The position numbers and the translations under genes are program-made. A model generated the notes under the pieces. It was not told the DNA's origin and did not search any database. It saw only the letters and a list, made by a program, of their open reading frames with translations. DNA of 64,000 nt from Symsagittifera roscoffensis (taxonomy: Eukaryota; Xenacoelomorpha; Acoela; Convolutidae): positions 25,833 to 89,832 of the forward strand of contig NW_026971107.1 in NCBI RefSeq assembly GCF_963678635.1. The letters run 5' to 3'. The first letter of the stretch is position 1. Each line of letters starts with the position of its first letter. Shown in pieces: positions 43,129 through 53,573 of this stretch.

Positions 43129-43574
43129 GTTTTATTTCATGGAACGCCAAAGCGGGGTATTATTTTTGATTTCAAATTTTGGACTTGACGTGCAACTTTC
43201 ATAAGGGTCAAAAAGACTGCTCGTATCAAGGCGAAGCCCTGATTGTTTGGACTACCTTTCAATGTCTATGGATCAATAATGATACGAAAAAAACGCAATA
43301 ACAAAATACATTTTTTTAATTTGGAACTTTTTGTGAAAACAATCGCTCCACGCGCCATTAAAGCACAAAGTGATACATTTCGCTCCTTGTATCAAATCAA
43401 TTACGGCAAATAAGCTTCCCTTGCCCAATTTGGAAAACTTACCAAGACGGATTAAATCTCCGCTTACCCGTTAATATAGCGCGAGTTATATCGCGCGTTA
43501 ATTGTCCCAATTTGGCCAAAATGGCAATCTTTAAAACCCATAACTATACAAAAAATGGTCACAGGTGAACTATC

Positions 43575-43745
43575 TTTTCAAATTTGAGCTCAAGACAACA
43601 ATACTTTTCGAATGATAATAAAAAATTCCGTCAAAAATGGCTAGTTAAAAAGTCGAAATATTTTTTTTTTCAAAATTATGCTCAAGACTACAATACCTTT
43701 TGATTTAAAAGTTTCCATCAAAAAGGGCTATGTTAAAAGTTCAAA
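43575..43745. repeat. Imperfect tandem duplication
   Basis: Two diverged units of 80-95 bp each contain the order CTCAAGAC, ACAATAC, TTTTC/G, then GTCAAAAATGGCTA or ATCAAAAAGGGCTA and GTTAAAA. No gene is seen in it. Confidence 0.5.
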
Positions 43746-44888
43746 TGTGTCTGAAGCAAGAAAAACCCACCCGAGGACAAATTTTTTGGTTCTTTTGTAA
43801 CGAAAGTCGGAACAAAAACAAATAGAGTTCTGGGAATGATCGTAAGTATTGTGTTGTATTGTTGTGATATGATATTGCTGTATTGTGTCCTGTTGTGTTG
43901 TATTGAGCGTTGAGACGTTGAGGTGTTGATGCCATTACGTGTTATTTTTTAAGAAATAGCGGAAACAGAAACAACAGACTGTTTTCATTATAATCTTGCT
44001 ATGAATAAACATAGCTAACTGACATTCGGCAAAGTGTAACGAATGCAATGAAACAATTTTTTTTATTTGCAAAACTTCAACTTGCGAACTTTAAAATGAA
44101 AGTGTACGCCGTTAAAGCAGCTCTTTGCATTTCACAAACAATTTATTTGTGAACTTTTTTTGATAAAATTAACCAATTTGAGAAAACTGGATCAATAGGT
44201 AAAAAACTTCTTTTCCGCTGAGTAATCCGTTAAAAAAGTCCATCTTTCTAATTAGAAGTCGCTCAGGTTTTTCGAGATTTTTTAAACTTTGCTGTTCTTC
44301 AGTGGAGTTTGCCCTCATTTTACCAAAATAACTGAACTGAGATTTAAAAAATTAAAAATCAAATTGCAAGAAATTAGATGTGAGCTTGGAAAATTTTTTT
44401 AGATTTTCGAAAATTATCACCAATACCTACCCGGGTTGACCAAAAATGCTTCTCCTACTATTTTTATATATGAAAAATTGATATCATACAGTTTCCTAAA
44501 ACTCAATAGAAACACAAAATGTTAAGAAAACTGTAAGATACGCATTTTTTCATGTAGGACAAGCATTTTTTCACAAACCAAAAAGTTGATTTAAAAAAAA
44601 ATTATTCTCAAAACCTTTGGGATGCATTTGTGACCTCCAAAACAACATGAACTAGCAAAATAAAAACACATGGCTTACTCAAAACTAAAACCACCAACGG
44701 GATGATCGTCTGTTATTTACTAAGCATTGAAAATGACATGAAATGTGTAAGAGATCTTTTCACAAATCATATGCTGAAAACATCAAACTTTTCATTTTTG
44801 GCAATTAAATTTTTCAATTTATCAGACATTGATCAAGGAATGCCATACAAAATAAATAGGAGCTTTCAGCCAGCTTGAAAAAAGTTAT

Positions 44889-44944
44889 TCAGAAAAACGG
44901 AAAAAAATCCAATTTTTGAGTATTAGGGACTACGGACTGTGGAT

Positions 44945-44985
<41 letters not shown>

Positions 44986-44998
44986 TGTGTGTGTGTGT

Positions 44999-45033
<35 letters not shown>

Positions 45034-45557
45034 GTGTTGACCTGGTTGTCGAGGAAGTTATCTGGACAGCTGACTATCAATTCAGTGGTGTAGAACACCA
45101 GCACAGGGTTCTCCATTGCAACCTAAACACAAAACACACTACATATAAACAGTACGGTTAGCATTAACTGAGCAGCACTGTTGTGGCCTAGCAGCATTCA
45201 CTTTTAGCCTCTCTTACCTTGCTCCAACTTAAAAAGAGAGCGTGGCCTAGAAACTGAAATGAGCAGTTGAGATAGAGTGATATAACTACTCTCGAGATGC
45301 ATTTGAGATGCTTAGTATGAATGGGTGAGTATGTGTAGATTGTATGGGAGAAGGTGAGAGTGGGACTGACCATGTAGAACTCGTGGATGACACTGTCCAC
45401 TGCCAAGTAGTCTCGGATCGACTCGTATGTCTTCATCTACCACACAACTTACATAACTACACATTAAATTACATTTCATCACACACACACACTCTAACTT
45501 ACATGACGAACAAGCAACTTCTTTCTTGTAATCAATAATGGAATAGTAACTGAATAA
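44889..45557 (-). CDS. 3'-terminal exons of an unidentified host gene (four small exons)
   Basis: I infer four exons, in sense order 45,557-45,503, 45,436-45,371, 45,122-45,042 and 44,936-44,889 (TGA). The last three have lengths divisible by three (66, 81, 48) and join in one frame. Splice signals are good at the first donor (CAT/GTAAGT) and the last acceptor (CT-rich tract, CCACAG). The acceptor before the third exon reads TTTGTGTTTAG, and two donors are GTCAGT and GTCAAC. The reading frame has host-like codon use, unlike the AT-rich surroundings, for example VIHEFYM and VLVFYTTELIVSCPDNF. The last intron contains the CA/CT microsatellite; reading through it gives a false 75-aa ORF. Protein family not recognised. 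Upstream exons should lie beyond the E-B element. Confidence 0.5.
44947..45030. repeat. Compound microsatellite (GA)n-(GT)n
   Basis: A GA run of about 35 bases is followed, after GATT, by interrupted GT runs totalling about 45 bases. It lies inside the proposed last intron of the host gene, where the complementary CT run acts as the polypyrimidine tract. Confidence 0.95.
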
Positions 45558-45644
45558 CTGATTGTGATGAAAACAGAAGGCGAGCTTGCATCGTATCCGT
45601 AGTCTACATATTTGGTGCAGAAAAATTTATATATATATATATAT
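45558..45644. other. Host flank of the E-B insertion, proposed intron
   Basis: These 87 bases lie between the first recognised host exon and the E-B 3' LTR, ending in an AT dinucleotide run (about 45,628-45,644). The element appears to have inserted next to this AT microsatellite. The target duplication cannot be confirmed because the other side is outside the window. Confidence 0.6.
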
Positions 45645-46054
45645 TGAGTTAGGACTGGAGTGTATAACTCATAGAGTAATTTCGGATAGGGTACACCGTC
45701 TGCTCGTCACGCTATCTTATTTTCGGCCGGATAGATTCGTGCAACTTCTTAGTCTAATACCGATCCTAATCTTACTCTTATACTATCTAGTCTCAGGTTG
45801 TTTAACTAGTCTCTGCTAGGCTCAATAGATCTAGGGTATACTGGTTTATTGCGGCTGCTGAAGTGCTCGGGAGAGTCCAACTAATTTCTAAGTTAAATTC
45901 AAATCTCTCTGGTGCTGAAATTACAAGTAACTTCAGCACTTACAAATAAGTGGGTTGTTAGTTAGATGGATTATGATTGGTTAATATTAAATACTTTACA
46001 TTGGTAAAACATTTAATTTATCCAATCATAAAATATAGTTTAGATCAGGTTCCA
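45645..46054 (-). repeat. 3' LTR of element E copy B (410 bp)
   Basis: It starts TGAGTTA and ends GGTTCCA, matching 41,074-41,484. The terminal stem TGAGTTA...TAACTCA is kept although the loop between differs from copy C. The 13-bp inverted repeat is present with one mismatch. It points toward the proposed host exons at 45,557 and below. Confidence 0.9.
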
Positions 46055-46062
46055 CCCATCCG
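46055..46062 (-). other. Candidate polypurine tract of element E copy B
   Basis: Sense CGGATGGG lies directly upstream of the 3' LTR. It is short and the call is positional. Confidence 0.4.
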
Positions 46063-47621
46063 GGTTTTACAGAGTTTTTTAGAACAGTTCTTCTGTAATT
46101 CAAGGGTGGATGATGGACGTTGGTATTTTGTGAACATCATGATTTTCTTCCTCTTCTTCTTTGTTAAAGAAGGTTCAGGAAGCTTTGCAACAAAGTCAAT
46201 TCTGATTTCAGAATGGTTGGCTATGTCAGGTTTTTCTGTTCTTCGGGGAGAACTTCTTTTGTGTCTGATCTAGCTTGGGAATGGCGTGGAGATTGTGCGT
46301 GGAGGGGATGCCTGGTTACTCGGATCTGTACGTATACTTGAACATCGAGGTGGTCATTGGTCTAGTTCAATGAAGTCCTTTTCTGCGAGGTCAAGTCGTA
46401 CTCTAAATCCTTTGAGTTGTGATTGTGAGCGGCATATTGATTGTAGTTGGTCATTCTCTCTCGAGTGTAGTGGGGTCGTCTTGTCTTTTGATGTTCGTCC
46501 TTGATGTTGTATTCTGATCTATATATTGCATCATGTGATTTTACATTTTATAAAACTTTTATTAGTTTAATATTTTTTAATAATGATTTTAGTTAGTTGT
46601 TTTCACAAAAGCTTTTTGTTTTAGTTCGGTTATTTTGAAGAGTTACTCACCCTTGAGTAGCTCTTATTAAAAATAAAGGTGTGGTCACAAAGCGTGGATG
46701 TAGCACGGTGGGTTAGGCCGGCTATAGAGCATGCTCAGGACGTCCTTCCTGGTGGGTTAGGCCAGGAGTGGGAGTATGATTTCATGCGGTTTTTTGTGAG
46801 GGGTCCTGTTATGTGACAACGTTTTATGTTGGGTTTGTTGTGGTCTTACTTATGTTTTGTTGGTTATGTACTTTTTCCAAAAAGCAAATTGTTTGTGGTA
46901 TGGGTTTGTCTTTCGACTTTTTTGTGTTTTATTATTTCTTTCTAAGACTTTGTAATAGTCTTCAAAAGAATAAATTATCCAGTTTTAAACTGGAATAATC
47001 CGGTTTGGGTACCGTTGGTTTCCTTTTCTTAGTCATGCTGTTATTCTATGATTTGTGGTATTTAGTAAGCTGCGTTGGTTAGTTTTGTTTAGTATATGAT
47101 TCCTTTCCAACCGGGTTAAAGGAAAGATTGAAACTTGTTATCGTGTGTTAGAGTTGTTGAGTGTGAAAACTTGAAACTGAAATTCATTATTTTAAACAAT
47201 TCTTCGTGGGCGAGCTGTGCGAGTGTGGATAGAATTTCTGTGCGAATGAATGAAAATATCAAAAGGTTAGTACTGCAATTGCATTTTATTAATTTACTGC
47301 ATAGAATTTGAAAATTTACTGCTAGTTATGGGGGAATTTTAAGATACAAATTTTCATCATAATTAGATTTACTGCTTGTGGGGAAAATTTTTAGAAATGA
47401 ATTTACTGCAATGGTATTAAATTTATAAATTTATAAGTGTAAGAGATTAATAGAATTTCTGAAATTTGTTTGATGAAATTTGCGATTTTTATTTGTCTTT
47501 TGTGGTTTTTGTAGGTGATCGTCGGATGAAGGCTAAAAATCTAAAGAAAACATGGATAAAGAATGGTGAGTTTTTAATGTTTTAATTAGTTAGTAATATT
47601 CATTTAATTCATACTTACCTG
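46063..47621 (-). other. Long 3' untranslated region of element E copy B
   Basis: About 1.56 kb lies between the 599-aa ORF and the LTR without a convincing ORF on either strand. It contains a GTGGGTTAGGCC motif twice (near 46,708 and 46,751) and several strong hairpins, for example TTATCCAGTTT/AAACTGGAATAA near 46,974 and CCTTTCC...GGAAAGG near 47,103. RNA structure for export or packaging is possible. Confidence 0.5.
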
Positions 47622-49421
47622 TTAGTCGTCGGGGAAAAAACCGTGGGGGAAGATGTCGTGAATTAATTCTGAAGTTGTTAGTAGTTTAGCTAAGATGCGG
47701 ATGATATTTTTAGTCTGAAGCAGTGGCCAAAGCAATTGAAGTGCCTTAATAGTGGTTAGTTCTTCAGTGCCAACTGCAAATTCATAAGGTGTGTTTTGGA
47801 TTAAGTTGTATAATTTGTGGTTAAATTGAGTGTTGTGGATGAATTCTAAAATTGGGATTTCTATAGGTTGTAGGAACTCGTGCGGGATAAGGAAGGGTCG
47901 GGATTCTTCGGCGTTGAAGGTCTTGGTGATGGGGCAGAAAATGTACATTTGGGTTATGGGGTCATAATTACGAAGAATACCATGGAGGTTAGTGTCTTTA
48001 ATACAATATGTGAAATTTAGGAAATACGGTGAAGTGTATTTTGAATTGATGAATTGAAAACGATGGTGTGGTTGTCTAGAGGGTGTGTGGAGGTCAAAGT
48101 GATTTTGGATGAAACGATAGTAAGTGTATGTATGTGTTTGTTTAGTGCGCAACATAATATCGTGTGAGCAGTGTAAATCTCTTTCGTGTGGTGCAAGGAA
48201 ATGAAAGGTTAGTGAAAAGATTTGGAAGCGTTCTTTAAAACTTTCGTATGCTTGTGTGTTTGTTAGTGCTTCTGAAATAATGTGATCAAACTTTCGGTCG
48301 AAGATGTTTAGTGTAAATATATATGGTGTCTTGATGAAAAATTTCTCGGTGATTTGTGGATTAGCGAAGCGATCGTCGTCTAAGAATTGATCTTGGTTAG
48401 CTCTAATGATGTTGTGATCGTAGTATTCTAGTGTATATTCATTAGCTCTAGGTGCAGTGTGTATTTTTAGTGATTTTTTATATCCAACGTAAGTAAATTG
48501 TCTAGCGGTTAGTGGTGTAGTTAGTCGATATAGCATGTCTTTGTTTCGTTCTATATCGATGGAAGTGCTGGATAAAGGTAAGCAAAGAGGGTTAGTGAAA
48601 TGATAGTATGAGGTCCCAGAGAGAGTGGGCATTAAAACGTATTCATCTACAAAGTTGCGTGTTTCGTTAGCGTCGTGAGGGGTGTTTAAGGTGTATTGTG
48701 GAAATGAGGGTAAAGTGATAGCTAAAAATTCTTTAGTGTTAGTATGTTGGGGGTGGTTGATGTATTCACGGGCTGTTCCTGGTTTTGCTGGGAAAGGATG
48801 GTTGGGGAATTTTCTTTTAAAAGTGCGGTAAGCTCTATTAGTGTTTAGTGAAGATATAGTGGATGTGGATGATTGTGTGAATGATTCAGTATAATTTGAA
48901 GAGGGTGTAGGGGGATTGGATGAATCTGTAGTGGAGGAGATTTGGTTTATGGTTGGGGTGTCAAGGTGGTAGGGTTGTTGTTGGAGGGTAATAAAATTAT
49001 CTAGCTCTGGGGATATTCGGGGGGTGTCTGGAGAATGAGATGAGTGGTCAGAATGGTATGAGGAGTAGGTTGGGGTAACTTGGGAAGCATAAGAGGGTGT
49101 GGGAGTGATGGGGTCAGGGTTATTGGATAATATGGGTTGAAAAGGAGGTTGAGAAAAATTAGAAGGGTTATGAAAATTATTGGATGGGGATGGTTCTGAG
49201 TCGGCAAATTCATCGGGGGTTTCAATATTCGGGTTATTTAGCTGTGAGATGGAGTATAAAACTGAAATATGTGAGTTAGTGTCGGAATTCATGCCTGATG
49301 TTACATTGCTAGATGTATAATCGGGTGGCGGAAAAGCAAAAAGTGGTATGATTGGGATTGGAGAGGTAAGATTGGTTGAGTGGGAATTTGATCGATGTAG
49401 TGATCCAAGTTGGCGGCTCAT
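47622..49421 (-). CDS. 3' ORF of element E copy B, unknown protein (599 aa)
   Basis: ATG at 49421 overlaps the envelope-like stop by four bases (ATGA). The first roughly 200 residues are low-complexity Ser/Pro/Thr/Asn-rich and probably disordered. From about residue 205 onward the sequence has ordinary composition, with many aromatic residues and a few Cys/His, and looks like a folded domain of about 390 residues. There is no signal peptide or membrane segment. Copy A keeps the start and the first 67 codons in frame. I recognise no family; an accessory protein comparable to the extra 3' genes of complex retroviruses is one possibility. Confidence 0.7.
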   Translation of the reverse strand: MSRQLGSLHRSNSHSTNLTSPIPIIPLFAFPPPDYTSSNVTSGMNSDTNSHISVLYSISQLNNPNIETPDEFADSEPSPSNNFHNPSNFSQPPFQPILSNNPDPITPTPSYASQVTPTYSSYHSDHSSHSPDTPRISPELDNFITLQQQPYHLDTPTINQISSTTDSSNPPTPSSNYTESFTQSSTSTISSLNTNRAYRTFKRKFPNHPFPAKPGTAREYINHPQHTNTKEFLAITLPSFPQYTLNTPHDANETRNFVDEYVLMPTLSGTSYYHFTNPLCLPLSSTSIDIERNKDMLYRLTTPLTARQFTYVGYKKSLKIHTAPRANEYTLEYYDHNIIRANQDQFLDDDRFANPQITEKFFIKTPYIFTLNIFDRKFDHIISEALTNTQAYESFKERFQIFSLTFHFLAPHERDLHCSHDIMLRTKQTHTYTYYRFIQNHFDLHTPSRQPHHRFQFINSKYTSPYFLNFTYCIKDTNLHGILRNYDPITQMYIFCPITKTFNAEESRPFLIPHEFLQPIEIPILEFIHNTQFNHKLYNLIQNTPYEFAVGTEELTTIKALQLLWPLLQTKNIIRILAKLLTTSELIHDIFPHGFFPDD

Positions 49422-52031
49422 CGTGGGCTAAAAAAATTATTATTTTGAGATTGAAAAGCGGTGGTATGGGGTTGTTCAATAATTTGTTCATAAGTATTTT
49501 CATCTTGTGACTGGTGTGTCATTATATGTTGGATGGGACTTTGTGATGTGGTGGGTCGAAAATTTGGATTATGTGTGATTGCTAAATTTCGAAAATTTCG
49601 TGGGGCTAGGGATAGTGGATGGTTATTTGGTAGGGGTGGTAATTGTGGTGCCGTTGGCTGTGTGTCGACATTGTTATGTTCTTCGTCGTATGTATTTTGT
49701 CGTGTTGCTATTTTTGTGTTATATTCTTTTATTTGTGCGTCTAAAAGAATTTTGTTTATGGATGTGGAAAAAATTCCAAAAAATCCTGCAAAGAGTATGC
49801 GTGCTACGCTTGCTTGTCTGTTTACTTGTGTGTGTATAGCGCATGTGTTGTAGATTCCTTTTAAAAGTGAGAAAAGAAATCCAATAAAGTTAAACATTGC
49901 GTATAAAATAGTCAATTTTTCTAAGATGTAGTAGGGCCATCCTAGAAAATCGAGAATTTCATTCTTGAGTGTAACAAAGCTAAAAATGTTAATTGGTGAT
50001 ATATCTTGGGGACGGTATTTTTCGCCGTTTAGATATATATAATCTTTAATGTCTTTAAAATATCCGCTATAGTCTTGCGTGTAGATATCGGCAAATCCTG
50101 CGGTTTCTGCAAGTTTGCGTAAGTTTTGGTCTATTGATTGTCTTTGTATAGTGTCCATTTGTGTTAATAATTCTTGGAATTGTTGTGTTCTAATGTGATG
50201 TTGAATATCTGATTTTGAATAGATTCCTATTGATTGTAAGTCTATATTTGGGTTTCGAGCGATAGCGCGAATGCTTTCTGGTGAAAATTTTTTGAGTGAT
50301 TGCATTAATGTGGGATATGGAGTGAGAAGATAATATTTATTTTCATCAGGGTTTAGTTGTACTACATTGTGGCTGTTTTCTGATCCACATGGGACTGCGG
50401 TATTCCAGAAATAGGTTCTTCGTGAAAGTGTATCCACGAAATGTACTTTATTCTTATAAAAGATAGGGATTCTTTTATAACATCGTTTATCTTCAAAAAC
50501 GTATAGTGGTGATACTTTTTTAGTACAAGTATAAAACCATAAGATGTTTCCTTCATAGTCTATTTGATCTATTTCCAGATAGTAAGTATCCTGCATAGGG
50601 TATTTTTAATACTGCTAGTGCAAGTGATTGTAATATTTGTGTTCGTTCTAATTCGCATAGTTGGTGTAGTGTTTCTAATTCGGAGAGTGACATTTCTTGA
50701 AAAATGCGGCTAATTGTATAGTCTAGTTTCATATCCAAATGAATATCATAGTGGATATTACCGAAATATGTAGTATTCATTAGTGATAATTCTTGTAAGC
50801 GTGTGCTTCTGGTGTCATGGGGTTTTAGATGTCCACCAGGTTGTCCGTTGCTTTTTTCAAAATTAACTGGTATATAGGATGTTCCTTCGTTTAGAGGATG
50901 ACCTGTGGCATATGGGTCGATTTTTATTTTTCCAGTGGTCATGTCGAATCCTTTTTCGTATTCAACTAATATTTCAGAGTATTGTGTTCTGTGAAGTGGA
51001 TTCCTGTATTTACATGCAAGTTCTGTTTCTTGATATATTTGAAAACGTGTCAATTTATTTTCAATATTGTCTATGTTTCTAAAATCAGAACTTAGTTTTC
51101 GTGATGGATGGACTTGTTCATATGGAATTGATTGTATAAAATATTTTTCGTGAAATTTTATCATACGAGCGTGTATTTTTGCTACTTGAAATGTTGTACA
51201 TGTATCTTCGGGGAACCAAACAATGGTTGCTTGTGTTCTCGTTGTAGGATCGCAATATCCTTGATCATTTTTACAAGGTAGTCGGATTCCTTGATAGATC
51301 ATTGTATTATCAGATAAATCTCGTGTGAGTTGTATTTTTTCGAGTTGTATTTTCCAATCGAAAAACATTATTTCTTGGTATCCTTTATTTTTCGTGTCTG
51401 CTTTGCAGTTTGATGGGTTATTTATACCAATGTGTGGTATCCAATGTTTATCATGTAGGTCATATGTTAATCGCCCGTGTGCGCCGTTATACGGGTATTT
51501 TTCGTCTAGTTTTATATGTCCTTGGTGTCTTTCAAGTTGTGATTGATGTACAGAGTCTGAAAAGACTTGAAAATTAACTAACTTTCTTTGGGAGTTTTTA
51601 TTTTGTGTGATGTTTAATCTAAGTAATTCATTTTTACAATCGTCGGGATTGAGATGTAAAAGACGTTCTATATTACTTTGATAGAATGATTCATGGTCAA
51701 GTCGGTTTTTGTTTCCGTTCGAGACTTGTGAACAATGTACTTTCTTTTCGGAAAATGTTGCTGTGAATTTATAACCTGTAACTGTTGTTGCTCGGGCTTT
51801 TGAATAGAGTGTTGCTATTACATCTGTGGTTTCTATAGCTTGTGGTTCTGTTTCACATTGTGATACTTGATTTATTGCATATTTATGTAGTGTTTTTTGT
51901 TCATTTTCTTCGCAATCGTAATGTGTTACTAATAAATCTTGTGGTCCTGTACGAGGGGAAGGGTTTATGTTTTGATTTGAGATTACTAGAAAAAGGAGTT
52001 GGAGAAAAATTACTAATTTTAGAATATACAT
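49418..52031 (-). pseudogene. Envelope-like glycoprotein gene of element E copy B, frameshifted
   Basis: ATG at 52031 begins a hydrophobic signal-peptide-like N-terminus. The frame runs 492 codons and ends at 50,553 because of a 5-base deletion near 50,563 relative to copy A. The rest continues in another frame to 49,418. The ectodomain-like part has scattered Cys residues and N-glycosylation sequons. Near the C-terminus there are strong hydrophobic segments (about 49,790-49,930), followed by a polar Pro/Asn/Gln-rich tail. Its position after pol, signal peptide and C-terminal membrane anchor support a surface glycoprotein. The family cannot be assigned by eye. Confidence 0.75.
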
Positions 52032-53152
52032 GTGTATGATAATCCTGAGTATGGATTATAAAATGTAATGTAGCCAATTGTGTTTTTGGTATATCTGTCG
52101 TATTTGTATATTACTTCAGTAGTTATGAACGGTGGTGGTAGTGATTGAGCTGTTATGTTAGGTGGGTTTAATGGGTAGGGATGTTGGGTAATATTATTTA
52201 ACCTAACTGTGATTTCAAACTTTAATTGTAAACTGTTTTGTTGGAGTATTTGAATATTGTGATCACGGATATCGTTGTGAATATCTTGGCGATATTGTAA
52301 TCTATTAAGTGCCCAGTTATGAAGGCGGTTACTTTCTTGATGTTGTCCAAATAATGGTGGAGGTGCTGTAAATGTATTCCAATCTAATCTTAAAGGAATA
52401 TTTATTGATGATTGTTCTCGATATCTGGCGTCGAGATTATTTGGAAAATTTAAATTAAAAGGTAATGGTGAAAATTGGCTTATTGATGGTGTTGATGGTA
52501 GTGATAATGTTTCTGGTAGTGATGAGGATGTTGTATCCGTGGGAATATCTATGGGGTCATTGACTAAATTTGGGTCACCTTGTGTAAATGAATGTGTAGT
52601 CCAATATGGAAGTCGTGATGCTTGGTTTGGGGGGTTAAAGGGATTTTCACGTATTTGTTCAGATGTTGGTGTTGAACCTAAGTAATCTGATGGTAGGCTT
52701 GAGGTGCTACGTTGTGAAAGAAGTGTAGGGGTTTCTGGTAATATACCAATGGGGTTTTCTGGAGTGGTTTGTGATGGTGATTGAGGTATATCAAAATGAA
52801 CTCGGGGAGTTTGAAAATTTCTATTTCGTCGAGGATGTATAATTTGTCTATTTATTTCGACTGTGTTTTGGTTTTGGCTAAGATTTCTTATTCTACTTAG
52901 TTCTTGTGGTAGTGTTGGGTAAAGATTGTATGTTGGTTCACTTAAAGATGCTTGTCGTTGAACTGGTTCTAGTGGTTCAGATAAACGAGCGTGTCGTTCT
53001 TCAAAAGTGTATGGATTGTCTTGAAAAGAAATTCGTGTAGATGTTTGAGGATTTTGAGTCGTTGAAGGTGGTGTTTGGTTATCTTGGGATGATGTCGGTG
53101 AAGACTGATTCTGTGACTGTTGGGTAGCAATTTTTGATGGATTTTTGAATTG
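52019..53152 (-). CDS. Pro/Ser/Thr-rich frame with no AUG, element E copy B
   Basis: The frame is open for 377 codons from just after a TAA at 53,153-53,155 to TAA at 52,019-52,021. Checking every codon, I find no ATG in this frame. Copy A has the same frame open (2,799-3,974) with one late ATG. Despite many base differences between the copies the frame is preserved and they encode similar proteins, which argues for real coding. It overlaps the envelope-like ATG by 13 bases. Candidate 3' splice sites (CCAACAG, CACAG, ATCAG) cluster near 53,105-53,120 in the sense strand. Confidence 0.6.
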   Translation of the reverse strand, partial: QFKNPSKIATQQSQNQSSPTSSQDNQTPPSTTQNPQTSTRISFQDNPYTFEERHARLSEPLEPVQRQASLSEPTYNLYPTLPQELSRIRNLSQNQNTVEINRQIIHPRRNRNFQTPRVHFDIPQSPSQTTPENPIGILPETPTLLSQRSTSSLPSDYLGSTPTSEQIRENPFNPPNQASRLPYWTTHSFTQGDPNLVNDPIDIPTDTTSSSLPETLSLPSTPSISQFSPLPFNLNFPNNLDARYREQSSINIPLRLDWNTFTAPPPLFGQHQESNRLHNWALNRLQYRQDIHNDIRDHNIQILQQNSLQLKFEITVRLNNITQHPYPLNPPNITAQSLPPPFITTEVIYKYDRYTKNTIGYITFYNPYSGLSYTCIF

Positions 53153-53157
53153 TTATT

Positions 53158-53346
53158 TTAGTGAGAAATTTTGTGTTTATTATAATATTCTTCCAAAAAA
53201 AGAATTAGGAGGATTGTTGCTAGGGCAAATGTGAGGATTGCTTTCTTTATGCATTTACATATGGTCAAAATGAGGGATGATAAAAATGTTATGAAAATTA
53301 CAAACAATAAAAAGATATCAGTTCTACTGAAAATTGTTCGTATCAT
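53158..53346 (-). CDS. Small two-segment hydrophobic protein, element E copy B (62 aa)
   Basis: ATG at 53346 overlaps the stop of the upstream 76-aa ORF by four bases (ATGA). Residues about 11-30 and 37-52 are hydrophobic, separated by a Cys/Lys-rich loop, with a charged C-terminus. It is almost identical to the copy A frame at 3,940-4,128. It is probably a small membrane protein; comparison with viral small membrane proteins is only by analogy. Confidence 0.55.
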   Translation of the reverse strand: MIRTIFSRTDIFLLFVIFITFLSSLILTICKCIKKAILTFALATILLILFLEEYYNKHKISH

Positions 53347-53573
53347 TTAGACAATTTGTTAAAATCGTACCTGTGGATATATTCAAGGGTTTTGGAAAGT
53401 TGGAGGAATAGTTCGAGAATAGTGTAGAAAATTAAAAAAATGTTACAAAAAATGATTAGGATTATTAGAAAAGATTCAAGTATATCAAAAAGAAATATTA
53501 TAAAGGCTTCAAGTATTGAAAAAAAATGTTTAAAATTTATAAGTATTTGAGCAACTGTTTGAGAGAAGAGCAT
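53343..53573 (-). CDS. Small hydrophobic ORF, element E copy B (76 aa)
   Basis: The ORF is dominated by Phe, Ile and Leu with one long hydrophobic stretch (about residues 15-60) and a basic end. It ends in ATGA with the 62-aa ORF. The matching region of copy A has GTG at the start and an in-frame TGA, so it is less certain than its neighbour. Confidence 0.35.
   Translation of the reverse strand: MLFSQTVAQILINFKHFFSILEAFIIFLFDILESFLIILIIFCNIFLIFYTILELFLQLSKTLEYIHRYDFNKLSK

Larger units (their letters stand above)
41485..44888. other. AT-rich host segment without recognisable genes
   Basis: No long ORF, tRNA or transposon protein is seen over 3.4 kb. The segment holds the C-rich/G-rich island (42,410-42,815), the palindromic MITE-like repeat (42,946-43,128), a GCGCGA...TCGCGC inverted repeat near 43,490, a tandem duplication (about 43,575-43,745) and a TGTTGTATTG-type simple repeat near 43,850-43,930. 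Downstream untranslated sequence of the gene ending at 44,889 probably occupies its right end. Confidence 0.55.

Noticed and set aside
44889..45116. A continuous 75-aa ORF with Thr-His and Ser-Leu runs
   Set aside because: The runs are a CA/CT microsatellite. Good splice signals flank it and its length is a multiple of three, so it is better read as an intron between two exons.
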